From Streptomyces sp. SKN60 (GTDB lineage: Bacteria > Actinomycetota > Actinomycetes > Streptomycetales > Streptomycetaceae), in NCBI RefSeq assembly GCF_026236535.1, contig NZ_JAHTMW010000006.1:308216-372215 (forward strand): DNA of 64,000 nt, read 5' to 3'. Made by a program: the position numbers and the translations under genes. Of this stretch, positions 24,980 to 34,529 are shown piece by piece. A model generated the notes under the pieces. It saw only the letters and a program-made list of their open reading frames with translations, was not told the origin of the DNA and made no database searches. Every line of letters starts with the position of its first letter. Position 1 is the stretch's first letter.

Positions 24980-25726
24980 CTACTCCTCGTCGGCGGCCGG
25001 GAGCCGGGCCAGCTCCTCCGCCGCCGATTCGGCCGCCTGGCGGGCCGACTTCAGGGCCTGCTCCAGGCGGCGGACCTCCGCCTCCGTCTGCTCGACCCGC
25101 GCCGCGGCGGCGACTCGGGCCTCCCGGGCGGCTTCGCGAGCCGCTTCACGCGCGGCCTCCCGCTCCGCTTCCTGCTCCGCCTGTCGCTTCGCCTCGCGCT
25201 CCGCTTCCCGCTTCCGTTCCGGGACAGGCAGGGCGCCCTCGTCGGGGGCGACGGCGGTGAAGTCGACGGCGGCTTCGGGGACCTTGACCAGGCGGCCGCG
25301 GGCCCATTCCCGGGCGACGTCGGGGCGGGCGAGGACGCCGTGGAGGGTCTGTTCGAGTTCGCGGAGGACCGTGTCGCTGACCGGCTGGCCGGCCTCGGCG
25401 GCGAGGTCGGCGGCCGTGCGGGCGAGGGTGGCGACGAGCTGGTGCTGCTTGCGGGCGGCCTCGCGGAGACGCTCGCCGTCCAGCATGCGGTGGGCCACCC
25501 GGAGGGTCTCCCCCAGGGCGAGGAACCGTTCCGCCTCCTCCGGCCGCTCCCGGGCGAGCAGGTTCGCGGCCCACGCCGCGAGCACCGGCCGGCGCAGCGC
25601 CGCGAGGGCCTTCGCCGTCTCCGGGTCCTTGCGGCGGCGCGCCTCGGCGACATACGCGTCCCGCGCCGCAGCGAACTCGGCGGGCCGCAGCCCGTACAGC
25701 TCCTGGGTGATCAGCTCGACGTCCAC
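24980..25726 (-). CDS. Coiled-coil hypothetical protein
   Basis: 248 residues from a GTG at 25724-25726 (VDVELITQELYGLRPAEFAAARDAYVAEAR). The first about 160 residues look helical and globular. From about 175 the chain becomes a highly charged helix rich in Glu-Arg-Ala (repeats of EREAAREA), about 65 residues, then a Glu/Ala-rich C-terminus. No signal or TM segment. Similar proteins are common in Streptomyces without known function. Frames upstream are open to 25855, but the conserved part starts at the GTG. Confidence 0.7.
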   Translation of the reverse strand: MDVELITQELYGLRPAEFAAARDAYVAEARRRKDPETAKALAALRRPVLAAWAANLLARERPEEAERFLALGETLRVAHRMLDGERLREAARKQHQLVATLARTAADLAAEAGQPVSDTVLRELEQTLHGVLARPDVAREWARGRLVKVPEAAVDFTAVAPDEGALPVPERKREAEREAKRQAEQEAEREAAREAAREAAREARVAAAARVEQTEAEVRRLEQALKSARQAAESAAEELARLPAADEE

Positions 25727-25875
25727 GACCCCACTCTGCGCCGCCGGGCCGGTCCCGGCGGCGCCGTACGCGTCGCGCGATGGATGCCCCGCCGGGATGA
25801 TGGAGGAGACCCCGGAGGGCTTCGGGCCCGTACGGGCCCCGAGCAGCGGCGACACGGAGGAGGGATGCGGTCCGG

Positions 25876-28089
25876 ATGAGCACGGCGGACCTGCCGGCCG
25901 GCCCGGCCCCGGTGAGCGGCCCGGCTCCGGTGAGCGGCGCGTTCGCCATGGAGGCCGGTGGACTCCTCGACGTGCTCGGGGTGGCCGCCGTGGTGCTCGA
26001 CGCCCGCGGCCGGATCGTGCTGTGGAGCCCGCAGGCGGAGACCGTGTTCGGATATTCGGCGGCCGAGGCGCTCGGCCGGCCGGCCGTGACCCTGCTGGTC
26101 GCGGAGGCGCACCGGGACGAGGTGCTCGCGCTGTTCGCCCGGGTGATGGCGGGCGGCGGCCCGTGGGCCGGGGTCTTTCCGATCCGGCGCCGGGACGGGC
26201 GTACGGTCCCCGTCGAGTTCCGCAACACGCGCCTCGAGGACGACCAGGGGCAGGCGTACGCGCTGGGGCTGGCCACCGACCGGGCGACCGTGCGCCGGGT
26301 GGAGCAGGACCTGGCGCTCTCCTCGCGGCTCGTCGCCCACTCCCCCATCGGCCTGGCCGTGCTCGACCTCGACCTCCGGTTCGTCCTGGTCAACCCCGCC
26401 CTGGAGCGGATCACCGGACTGCCCGCCACCGGGCACCTGGGGCGCGGCTTCGGGCAGGCGGTGCCGTCGCCCGACGCACCGGCCGTGGAGCGGGCGCTGC
26501 GCGAGGTCCTGGAGACCGGGGTGCCGGTGCTGTCCCGCCGGGTGCGGGGCCCGGTGCGGGAGGCCGGCCGGGACGCACCACAGGGCACGGACCGCCCGGA
26601 CACCGACGAGGCCGCGGCGGAGTCGGAGTCCGAGTCGGTCTGGTCGGTGTCCCTGTACCGCCTGGAGACCACCGGACGCCGGGTCGTCGGGGTCGCCGCC
26701 GCCGTCGTCGACGTCACCGAGCAGCACCGGGCGGAACGGGCGGCGGCCCGCGCCCGTAACCGGCTCGCGGTGATCGCGAGCGCCTCGGAGCGCGTCGGCA
26801 CCACCCTCGACCTGGATCTGACCGCGCACGAGCTGGCGGAGCTGGTGGTGCCGGAGTTCGCCGACATCGCGGCCGTCGACGTCCTGGAGGACGTCCTCAC
26901 CGGGCCCCGGCCGGGCGGCACCGACGCCTCGGGGCCCGCGGTGTTCCGGGCGCTTGCCGTGGAGACGGCGTACCCGACGGTGGCCCGCGACGCCGCCGAC
27001 CCCGTCGGCGATCCGGCCCGCTACGGCGCGGAGCGGCTGGTCACCCGGTGCGCGCGGACCGGCCGGCCGGTGCTCGTCGCGCATGTCACCGACGCCGATC
27101 TGGCGCACATCGCCCGCGACGCGACCGCCGCCGGGCTGCTGCGCGAGGCGGGCGTCCACTCGTATCTCGCGGTGCCGCTGCGCGCCCGCGGGGTGGTGCT
27201 CGGGGTGCTCGACCTGAAGCGGGCGCGCAACGCCGTGCCCTTCGACCGCGACGACGTGCTGCTCGCCGTGGAGCTGGCGGCCCGCGCGGCGGTCGCCATC
27301 GACAACGCGCGCTGGTACCGGCACCAGCAGCGGACCGCCCTCGCCCTGCAGCGGCATCTGCTGCCGCACGGCCCGGCCCGGCTCAACGGCCTCGACGCCG
27401 CCTACCGCTACCAGCCCGCCTCGGCGGCGGTCGAGGTCGGCGGGGACTGGTTCGACGCGATCCCGCTGGCCGACGGGAAGACCGCCCTGGTCGTCGGCGA
27501 CGTGATGGGCAGCGGCATCAACGCCGCCGCGACCATGGGGCAGGTGCGGACCGCGGCCCGCACGCTCGCCGGGCTCGGCCTCGCTCCGTCGGTGGTGCTC
27601 ACCGAGCTGGACCGCACGGTGGCCGGTCTGGACGAGATGGCCACCTGTCTGTACGCGGTGTACGACCCGGGCAGCGCCAGCTGCCGCATCGCCAACGCCG
27701 GGCATCCGCCGCCCGTCCACGTCCCCGCCGACGGACTGCCCCGCCTCCTCGACCTGTCGACCGGGGCCCCGCTGGGCGTGGGCGGTGTGCCGTTCGAGAC
27801 CGAGGAGGTTCCCTTCCGGCCGGGCGATTCGCTGGTCCTGTACACCGACGGCCTGGTCGAGACCCGTGACCAGGACATCGACGTACGGCTCGCCGCCCTC
27901 ACCGCGCTCCTCGACGGGCCGCCCCGCTCCCTGGAGGAGACCTGCGACCTGCTGCTCGACGCCCTGCGCGCGCCGGACGCCCCCGACGACGTCGCCCTCC
28001 TGATCGCGCGGGCGCGCCCCCTCCCCGCGAGCGGGGACGGGGACAAGGACAACACCAAGGACGGGGACGGGAAGGAGGGAGCGGCGTGA
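25876..28089 (+). CDS. PAS-GAF-SpoIIE (PP2C) phosphatase sensor
   Basis: 737 residues. PAS about 30-130 (VLDARGRIVLWSPQAETVFGYSAAEALGRP), second PAS about 145-275 (LAVLDLDLRFVLVNPALERITGLP), GAF about 295-475 (SYLAVPLRARGVVLGVLDLKR), and SpoIIE/PP2C about 505-725. The last has GGDWFDAIPLADGKTALVVGDVMGSG and the second metal motif LVLYTDGLVETRD. Predicted to dephosphorylate an anti-anti-sigma factor in response to a small-molecule, redox or light signal. Its stop overlaps the start of a second such protein (ATGA), so they are co-translated. No sigma or STAS gene is adjacent. Confidence 0.9.
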   Translation: MSTADLPAGPAPVSGPAPVSGAFAMEAGGLLDVLGVAAVVLDARGRIVLWSPQAETVFGYSAAEALGRPAVTLLVAEAHRDEVLALFARVMAGGGPWAGVFPIRRRDGRTVPVEFRNTRLEDDQGQAYALGLATDRATVRRVEQDLALSSRLVAHSPIGLAVLDLDLRFVLVNPALERITGLPATGHLGRGFGQAVPSPDAPAVERALREVLETGVPVLSRRVRGPVREAGRDAPQGTDRPDTDEAAAESESESVWSVSLYRLETTGRRVVGVAAAVVDVTEQHRAERAAARARNRLAVIASASERVGTTLDLDLTAHELAELVVPEFADIAAVDVLEDVLTGPRPGGTDASGPAVFRALAVETAYPTVARDAADPVGDPARYGAERLVTRCARTGRPVLVAHVTDADLAHIARDATAAGLLREAGVHSYLAVPLRARGVVLGVLDLKRARNAVPFDRDDVLLAVELAARAAVAIDNARWYRHQQRTALALQRHLLPHGPARLNGLDAAYRYQPASAAVEVGGDWFDAIPLADGKTALVVGDVMGSGINAAATMGQVRTAARTLAGLGLAPSVVLTELDRTVAGLDEMATCLYAVYDPGSASCRIANAGHPPPVHVPADGLPRLLDLSTGAPLGVGGVPFETEEVPFRPGDSLVLYTDGLVETRDQDIDVRLAALTALLDGPPRSLEETCDLLLDALRAPDAPDDVALLIARARPLPASGDGDKDNTKDGDGKEGAA

Positions 28090-30530
28090 ACGGCGTCCCG
28101 GAACCGGCCGCCCGCATCCTGCCCTTCACCGAGGGCATCGCCGGCGCGCTGGTCGACGGCCACGGTCGGGTCGCCGCCTGGACCCCGGAGGCCCGCGAGC
28201 TGCTCGGGCGGTCCGCCGCCGAGGTGGTGGGCCGTCCGGTACGGGCGCTGCTCGCGGATCCGGCGGCCTGGCGCGAGCTCGTACGGCGGTACGCGCGCGG
28301 GGCACGGGAGGGCGAGGCGGTGCTGCGCTCCGGGCGGGGCGAGGACGTGCCGGTGGTGTTCCAGACCTTCGGCCTCACCGAGGACGGAGCGGCCCTCGCC
28401 ACGGGCGGCGCGGGGACGGGCGAGGCCGGCGCCACGGGCTGTTTCGTGCTCGTCGCACCGGCGGCGCTGGCCGCGGGCTGGTTCCAGGACCACGCCTTCA
28501 TCCGCGAACTGTTCCTCCAGGACCGGGTGGGGCTCGCCGTGTTCGATCCGGAGCTGCGGCTGCTGCGCACCAACACCCACCTCCTGCCGTACACCGGCGT
28601 GCCCGCCGACCTGCGCGCGCGCCGGCTCTCCGACTTCCTGCGGCCCGAGGACGCGGCGGGCATCGAGAACAAGCTGCGCATGGTGCTCGCGACCGGGCTG
28701 CCGCTGGTGCAGGCGGAAGAGCTGCTGCGGACCATCGAGGACCCCCGCGGCGGGGTGAGCCTCGCGATCTCCGCGTTCCGGCTGCAGGATCCCAACGGCC
28801 GAGTGCTCGGCGTGACCGCGCTCTTCACGGATGTCACCGAGACCCGCCGGGCCGCCGAACGGCTCGCCCTGCTCCATCTCGCCACGGCGCGTGTCGGCAG
28901 TTCCCTCTCCGTCACGGACGCCGCCCGCGAACTGGCCAACGCCCTCGTGCCGGGCCTCGGCGACCTGGCGGTGGTCGAACTCGCCGACGCGGTCCCGCTC
29001 GGCGAGGAGCCGGCGCCCGACGCCGAGGGACGACTGCTCCTGCGCCGTACGGCCGTCGCGGGCCAGCCCGGCGCCTGCGCCGGCAACGGCCCCCGGACAC
29101 CCGCGCCGGACGTCGTGCTCGTCGCCGTGCGCGAAGGCGAGGCCGCGCCGGCCGAGGGGCATCCCATACGGATGACGGCGCCGCTGCGGGCCCGCGGCAC
29201 GCTGCTCGGGCGGCTGACGGTGGGGCGGCGAACGGCGCTCGGCCGCTACGCGGACGCGGACCGCGATCTGCTGCGGGAGATCGCCGACCGGGCGGCCCTC
29301 GCCCTGGACAACGCCCGCCGCTTCACCCGGGAGCACCGGGCGGCGGTGGGGCTCCAGCGGAGCATGCTGCCGCCGACGCAGACCCAGACGCCGGCGGTGA
29401 CGACCTCCGGGGTGTATCTGCCGGCGGAGACCAGGACCGGTGTCGGCGGCGACTGGTTCGACGTGATCCCGCTGTCCTCGGCGCGGGTCGCGCTGGTCGT
29501 CGGGGACGTCGTCGGGCACGGGCTCGCGGCCACCGCCACGATGGGCCGGCTGCGCACCGCCGTGCGGACCCTCGCGGACCTCGACCTCGAACCCGACGAA
29601 CTGCTCGCCCATCTCGACGACCTGGTCACCCAGCTGCTCGCGGAGCCGGAGGAGACCGGCGAGGAGGACGAGGACGCGGAGGACGCGGACGCGGAGAGCG
29701 AGGCCGGCGAGGCCTGGCAGGTCCGCCATCCCTCGTCGCCGACCGGCGCGACCTGCGCGTACGCCGTCTACGACCCGGTCACGCGGCGCTGCACGGTGGC
29801 CTCGGCCGGGCATCCGCCGCCCGCCGTGGCGGCCCCGGACGGCTCGGTGGCGTATCTGCAGGTGGATCCCGGTCCGCCGCTGGGCGTCGGCGGGCTGCCG
29901 TTCGAGACGACGGAGGTGGAGCTGGCGCCGGGCAGTGTCCTCGCGCTCTACACGGACGGGCTGATCGAGGGGCGCGGCGGTGATCTGGACGCCGGGATGG
30001 CCGAGCTCGCGGCCTGTCTCGCCCGGCCGGGTGCCGTGGGGCTGCCGCTGCGGGAGCTGGGGCGGGAGATCGTGGCGGGCCGCCCCGCCGGCGGGCTCGC
30101 GGACGACGTGACCCTGCTGCTCGCCCGTACCCGCGAGGTGCCCGCCGAGTCCACGGCGACCTGGCAGGTCGAGGCGGATCCTGCGGCGGTCGGCGCGGTG
30201 CGGGAGGCCGCGGCGGCGCAGCTGCGCGCCTGGGGCCTGGAGGAGCTGGTCTTCACGACCGAGCTGGTGCTGAGCGAGCTGGTCACCAACGCGATCCGGT
30301 ACGCGGGCGGGCCGGTCGAGGCGCGGCTCGTCCGGGCGGGCCGGCTGATCTGTGAGGTCTCCGACCCGAGCGCCACGCATCCCCGGATGCGGCGGGCGCA
30401 GCTGACGGACGAGGGCGGTCGCGGGCTCTTCCTGGTGGCACAGCTGACCACGCGCTGGGGCAGCCGCTACAGCCGTACGGGCAAGACGATCTGGGGCGAG
30501 CAGGAGCTGCCGCCGCCGATCACGCGGTGA
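28086..30530 (+). CDS. PAS-GAF-SpoIIE phosphatase fused to anti-sigma kinase (HATPase)
   Basis: 814 residues. PAS about 20-110 (ALVDGHGRVAAWTPEARELLGRS), second PAS about 140-260, GAF about 265-420, and PP2C/SpoIIE about 435-675 (GGDWFDVIPLSSARVALVVGDVVGHG; LALYTDGLIEGRG). The C-terminal RsbW-like HATPase_c is about 690-814 (N box ELVTNAIRYAGG, G box DEGGRGLFLVAQL). An acidic insert (EETGEEDEDAEDADAESEAGE) interrupts the PP2C domain. One chain therefore carries both the phosphatase and the kinase arms of partner-switching control. It overlaps the preceding gene by four bases. Confidence 0.9.
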   Translation: MNGVPEPAARILPFTEGIAGALVDGHGRVAAWTPEARELLGRSAAEVVGRPVRALLADPAAWRELVRRYARGAREGEAVLRSGRGEDVPVVFQTFGLTEDGAALATGGAGTGEAGATGCFVLVAPAALAAGWFQDHAFIRELFLQDRVGLAVFDPELRLLRTNTHLLPYTGVPADLRARRLSDFLRPEDAAGIENKLRMVLATGLPLVQAEELLRTIEDPRGGVSLAISAFRLQDPNGRVLGVTALFTDVTETRRAAERLALLHLATARVGSSLSVTDAARELANALVPGLGDLAVVELADAVPLGEEPAPDAEGRLLLRRTAVAGQPGACAGNGPRTPAPDVVLVAVREGEAAPAEGHPIRMTAPLRARGTLLGRLTVGRRTALGRYADADRDLLREIADRAALALDNARRFTREHRAAVGLQRSMLPPTQTQTPAVTTSGVYLPAETRTGVGGDWFDVIPLSSARVALVVGDVVGHGLAATATMGRLRTAVRTLADLDLEPDELLAHLDDLVTQLLAEPEETGEEDEDAEDADAESEAGEAWQVRHPSSPTGATCAYAVYDPVTRRCTVASAGHPPPAVAAPDGSVAYLQVDPGPPLGVGGLPFETTEVELAPGSVLALYTDGLIEGRGGDLDAGMAELAACLARPGAVGLPLRELGREIVAGRPAGGLADDVTLLLARTREVPAESTATWQVEADPAAVGAVREAAAAQLRAWGLEELVFTTELVLSELVTNAIRYAGGPVEARLVRAGRLICEVSDPSATHPRMRRAQLTDEGGRGLFLVAQLTTRWGSRYSRTGKTIWGEQELPPPITR

Positions 30531-30598
30531 CGGCCGGGGCGGCGTCCGCCGTCCCGACCGTCCGTCCGTCGATCCGTCACTCCACGGCTCGCGCCGGG

Positions 30599-31999
30599 TC
30601 AGACGTGGTCGGCGTCCTCGGGGATGCTGACCAGCCAGCGGGTGTCCTGGCGGGGGCGCAGGTAGAGCGCCCAGTAGAGGGTGGCGACGGCGGTGATGCC
30701 GCCGGTCCACAGCAGGTACTCGGTGTCCTGCATGTACAGGACGTACGCGAGGACGCCGATGAGCAGGACCGGGACGGCCGGCCACAGCGGCATGCGCCAG
30801 GCCGCGACCTCGCGGTGCGCGCCGCGGCGGCTGAACAGGGCGGCGACGGCGACAAGGAGGTACATGCCGGTGACGGAGACGCCGGTGACGCCGTAGAGGG
30901 TGTCGAGGTTGACGAAGCAGAGGGCCGCGCCGGGTATGCCGACGACCAGGGTGGCCACCCACGGCGAGCCGAAGCGGCCGAGGCGGGACAGGGCGTTGTT
31001 GACCGGCTCGGGCCAGGCCTTGTCGCGGGCGGAGGCGAACAGCACGCGGGAGTTCTGGATGACCATCACGATGCCTGCGTTGATGATGGCGAGGGCCACG
31101 CAGAGGCTGATGAAGGTGCCGACGGCGGAGTTGGACCAGGCGGTGATCATGCTGCTGATGTCGCCGCCGGTGAGGGCCTGGAGGTCGTCGGCGCCGAGGG
31201 TGATGGCGACGACGGGGACGAGGATGACGGCGGTGGAGATGGCGAGCGTGGCGAGCACGGTGCGGGCGACGCTGCGGCGCGGGTTCTCCAGCTCCTCGGA
31301 GAGGTAGACGGCGGTCGAGAAGCCCTGGGTGACGAAGAGGGCGATGGCGAGGCCGGAGACGACGAGGGCGCCGGTGACGAGCGAGTGGGTGCCGCCGTCG
31401 CCCGCGACCTGGCCGTGCGTCAGGGCGCCGAGGCCGCGCTGGGAGTGGCTGAAGCCGAGGACGGCGACGAGGCCGGCCGCGACGACTTCGAGGACGAGGA
31501 AGATGCCGGTGATCCAGGCGTTGGCGCGCAGGTCGAGCAGTCCGGCGAGGGTGGCGAGGAGCATGACGCCGGCGCCGGCGATCGGGGCGGGGATGTGGAC
31601 GAGCGGCGCGAGGTAGTCGGCCGTGCCCATGGCGATCACCGGCGGCACGATCATCACCACGAGCAGGGAGAGCACGAAGACCAGCCAGCCGGCGAGGCGG
31701 CCGGCGAGGGTGGAGACGATCGCGTACTCGCCGCCGGCGCTGGGGATGAGGGTGCCGAGCTCGGAGTAGACGAAGGCCACGCCGATGCAGAGCAGCGAGC
31801 CGATCGCGATGGTGAGGGCGGTGAAGGTGCCGACGCTGCCGAAGAGGTCGGGGACGACCACGAAGAGGGTCGAGGCGGGGGTGACGCACGAGAGCGTGAG
31901 CAGGGTGCCGCCGACGACACCGATGGAGCGCTTGAGTTTCTGTGGCACGGGGGCCGTCTGGGGGGCCAGGGCGTGTGGTGCGCTGAGGGTGTCGGTCAT
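30599..31999 (-). CDS. APC-family amino acid permease
   Basis: 466 residues from MTDTLSAPHALAPQ (ATG 31997-31999), with about 12 hydrophobic segments. The APC superfamily opening is LKRSIGVVGGTLLTLSCVTPASTLFVVVP, followed by FVYSELGTLIPSAGGEYAIV and the conserved TM6-8 region FVTQGFSTAVYLSEELENPRRSVART. Expected to import an amino acid, amine or related solute by cation symport. No catabolic neighbour points to the substrate. Confidence 0.9.
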   Translation of the reverse strand: MTDTLSAPHALAPQTAPVPQKLKRSIGVVGGTLLTLSCVTPASTLFVVVPDLFGSVGTFTALTIAIGSLLCIGVAFVYSELGTLIPSAGGEYAIVSTLAGRLAGWLVFVLSLLVVMIVPPVIAMGTADYLAPLVHIPAPIAGAGVMLLATLAGLLDLRANAWITGIFLVLEVVAAGLVAVLGFSHSQRGLGALTHGQVAGDGGTHSLVTGALVVSGLAIALFVTQGFSTAVYLSEELENPRRSVARTVLATLAISTAVILVPVVAITLGADDLQALTGGDISSMITAWSNSAVGTFISLCVALAIINAGIVMVIQNSRVLFASARDKAWPEPVNNALSRLGRFGSPWVATLVVGIPGAALCFVNLDTLYGVTGVSVTGMYLLVAVAALFSRRGAHREVAAWRMPLWPAVPVLLIGVLAYVLYMQDTEYLLWTGGITAVATLYWALYLRPRQDTRWLVSIPEDADHV

Positions 32000-32126
32000 C
32001 AGGCGGTTCCGATCGATGCGTGCGGTGCGTTTGCGAGCGGGAGCGGTATCGCCTCCGGGGCGGCCGGTGGGGTGCCGGTGATGTGAGGGGTGGGGTGTGA
32101 CGGGTGTTCGTGTGCTCCCGGGCTGA

Positions 32127-32155
32127 ATGGAAGCCCGCACGGATCCGCAGGTCAA
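32127..32155 (-). promoter_or_regulatory. Possible promoter for the APC permease
   Basis: On the minus strand, TTGACC (32155-32150) and TTCCAT (32132-32127) are separated by 17 bases, about 130 bases before the permease ATG. The -35 is good and the -10 is weak. The rest of 32000-32286 shows no gene and no clear hairpin. Confidence 0.3.
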
Positions 32156-32286
32156 TGGCCTGATGGCTGCGGAATCCGTCGTCGGGGGCGGGTTCGGCGG
32201 GGCGATCGGACGTTAACAACGCGCCAAGACGGCGTGAATGCTCCGTACGGGAACCGCAGCGCTCCCGGGAGGACTTTTACCGCGCT

Positions 32287-34419
32287 TTACCGGCCGTCGC
32301 GCATGGTGGACGCCTCCGCGGCTGAGCCGGTACCGCTCTCCCAGACGACCGTGCCGCCGAGCAGCCCGGGTCGGGCGCCGGTGGCGAGGGCCGGGTGCTC
32401 AAGGGTGTCGGCGGTCTCCTCCAGATAGCTGCCGAGGCTGTCCGGGGTGTCCTCGTCGACGTCCGCGCCGTGCCGGGTCCAGCGGCCCAGGTGCCCGGTC
32501 CCGGTGTCCAGGAAGAGGCCGGAGGTGCGGTCGGCGGGGCCGAGCGAGATCACCGGGAGCCAGGCGGGCCGCCAGCCGGGCGTGCCGGACAGCGACCGGT
32601 ACGCGGCGGCGACGGCGTCGAGCGGGATCAGCGCCATGCCGCCCGGCAGGCAGCCGACGCGAGCGCCGGTGCCGGCCGCGGCGCCGTCGTCGCCCGCGGT
32701 CAGGGTCCAGAGCGCGCGCAGGGCGGCCGGCAGGCGGACGCCGCCGAGCTCGCTCTCGACGGCGTCGATCCCGGCGGGGCGCGCGCCGGCGCGGAGTGCG
32801 GCCCGGGAGTCGGGGGCGTGCCGGCCGAGCCAGTCGGTGACGCGCCGCCAGGCCTCGGTGATCTCGCGGGCGGCGATCGCGTCCTCGGCCAGGGGGTGGT
32901 GGCCGGCGGTGCCGTGGGCGGCCGGGGAGCCGGGCAGGCCGCACCGGTCGAGGAGGGCATGGAGTTCCGCGGCTGTCAGCCGCGGATTCGCGGCGGCGCC
33001 TTCGGCGAGCTCCGGCGCGGCGGGGTCCTCCAGGAGGGCCGAGAGGAGGGAGCCGGGGAGTACGGGGTTGGCGGCGGCGGCCCGGCGGACCCGGGCGTCG
33101 GGGTCGCCGAGCTGCGGCACGGGCGGCCGGTCGAGCGTCGGGTCGGCGGCGGCCAGGGCGCGTACCTCCGGGTCCTCGTGGTCGAGGAGGTGTCCGAGGC
33201 CGGTCCTGGGCATCCGGGGCAGGGTCAGCAGATGGCGGCGCCGGCGGGGCGTGGCGAGGAAGGCGGCGAGGAGGGTGGCGGCGGGCGCGAGCGGGTGGTG
33301 GTGGGCGAGCAGGTGCCGTACGTCCGGGTCGGGGTCGTCGGCCAGCCGGGCCGCCAGGTCGGCGGGGAGCCCGGCGCAGGTCGCGGCGACCCGGCGCAGC
33401 AGGGCGTGCTCGGAGCGGGCGCACTCGGCGTACCAGTCGGGGTCCGGCGCCGTCCGCGGGAGCGGGCCGATGCTGTCGGCGGTGCCGCGCGCGACTCGGT
33501 CGACGGCCGCGCGCCGTGCCCAGGTGCGCTGGTACGGCTGGACGCGCGCCCGGGTCCGTACCCGCTCGTCCGGGTCCTCGGCGAGGGCCGGGAGCAGCGC
33601 CGGGTCGAGGTCGGCGCGGCTCGCGACGCGTTCGCGGACCCCGGGGTCGGGGTCCCGCGCGAGGCGGGCGACGGCGTCGGCTGGGGTGTCCGGGTGGTGG
33701 GCGAGGGCCCGCAGGTCGCGGCCGGCGCCGAGGCAGGCGTCGACGACCGTGCGGGCGAGGACGTGGTCGACGAGGAGGCCGGTGCGGTGGTGGCCGTCCC
33801 GCTCCGGCGGATCGGCCGCCGTGGCGGCCGGGTCCAGGAGGCGGGCGTTGCGGTGGGCGCGGTCGCGGACGGCCGGGTCCGGATCGGCGAGGAGCGCGGC
33901 GCGGCGTTCGGCGGTGAGCGCGGCCCAGTCGTCGGTGGCGACGGCCCGCAGGGCCGGGTCGGGGTGGGTGGCCATGGCCCGGACGTGGCCGGGCGAGACC
34001 TGCCGGGAGGAGAGGAGTTCCTGCTTGATCTCCTCGGCGGTGACCGCCCCGGCCGCCCCCTCCTCGTCGCGCGCGGTCAGCAGGACGTCCACGACCTCGT
34101 CCGGCAGCGGCTCCGTTCGCTCCCGCGGCGGTACGGGCCCTCCGGCGAGCGCGGCCCGCACGAGCGCGTCGGGATCGCGCACAAGGCGGCCCCGCAGCTC
34201 CGGCGCCATGTGCCCGTTCCGGGCGAACGCCCGGCGCACCTCCCGGCGCGGATGCGTGAGCACCGCCTCGGTCACGGCGTCGGGCAGGGCCCGTTCCTGG
34301 CAGAGCGTCTTCCAGGCGGTGCTCGCGCCGGGGTCGAGCAGCCTGACCAGGACGTCCGCGGGGGCACCGGAGTTGCTCGCGATGCCGCGCATCCACGCTT
34401 CGACCAGGGAGGAGTCCAT
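32287..34419 (-). CDS. HEAT/LRV-type repeat protein with C-terminal SUKH (SMI1/KNR4) domain
   Basis: 710 residues from MDSSLVEAWMRGIASN. About 500 residues consist of tandem helical repeats with the consensus hxLaxDPDxxVRxxAA: LVRDPDALVRAALA, LLADPDPAVRDRAH, LARDPDPGVRERVA, LAEDPDERVRTRAR, LADDPDPDVRHLLA, and more. The C-terminal 200 residues resemble a SUKH domain (GIDAVESELGGVRLPAALRALWTLTAG; PVISLGPADRTSGLFLDTGTGHLGRW). The SUKH superfamily is best known for toxin immunity; with a solenoid it may be a sensor or scaffold. No toxin gene is adjacent. It is cytoplasmic. Confidence 0.78.
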   Translation of the reverse strand: MDSSLVEAWMRGIASNSGAPADVLVRLLDPGASTAWKTLCQERALPDAVTEAVLTHPRREVRRAFARNGHMAPELRGRLVRDPDALVRAALAGGPVPPRERTEPLPDEVVDVLLTARDEEGAAGAVTAEEIKQELLSSRQVSPGHVRAMATHPDPALRAVATDDWAALTAERRAALLADPDPAVRDRAHRNARLLDPAATAADPPERDGHHRTGLLVDHVLARTVVDACLGAGRDLRALAHHPDTPADAVARLARDPDPGVRERVASRADLDPALLPALAEDPDERVRTRARVQPYQRTWARRAAVDRVARGTADSIGPLPRTAPDPDWYAECARSEHALLRRVAATCAGLPADLAARLADDPDPDVRHLLAHHHPLAPAATLLAAFLATPRRRRHLLTLPRMPRTGLGHLLDHEDPEVRALAAADPTLDRPPVPQLGDPDARVRRAAAANPVLPGSLLSALLEDPAAPELAEGAAANPRLTAAELHALLDRCGLPGSPAAHGTAGHHPLAEDAIAAREITEAWRRVTDWLGRHAPDSRAALRAGARPAGIDAVESELGGVRLPAALRALWTLTAGDDGAAAGTGARVGCLPGGMALIPLDAVAAAYRSLSGTPGWRPAWLPVISLGPADRTSGLFLDTGTGHLGRWTRHGADVDEDTPDSLGSYLEETADTLEHPALATGARPGLLGGTVVWESGTGSAAEASTMRDGR

Positions 34420-34529
34420 CACGGCATCCTGCCAGGCCGGTCGCGTGGAGCGGTGAACGGGGGCGTTCACCGGCCCGCCCAGGGGGGTGGTCCGGGCGGG
34501 CCGGAGGCAGGGGGGTGGCCGGGCCGCGC

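Noticed and set aside
27408..32219. A 1603-residue open frame on the minus strand
   Set aside because: It runs antisense to both SpoIIE phosphatases and across the APC permease; its composition is typical of a shadow frame and no domain is recognisable.
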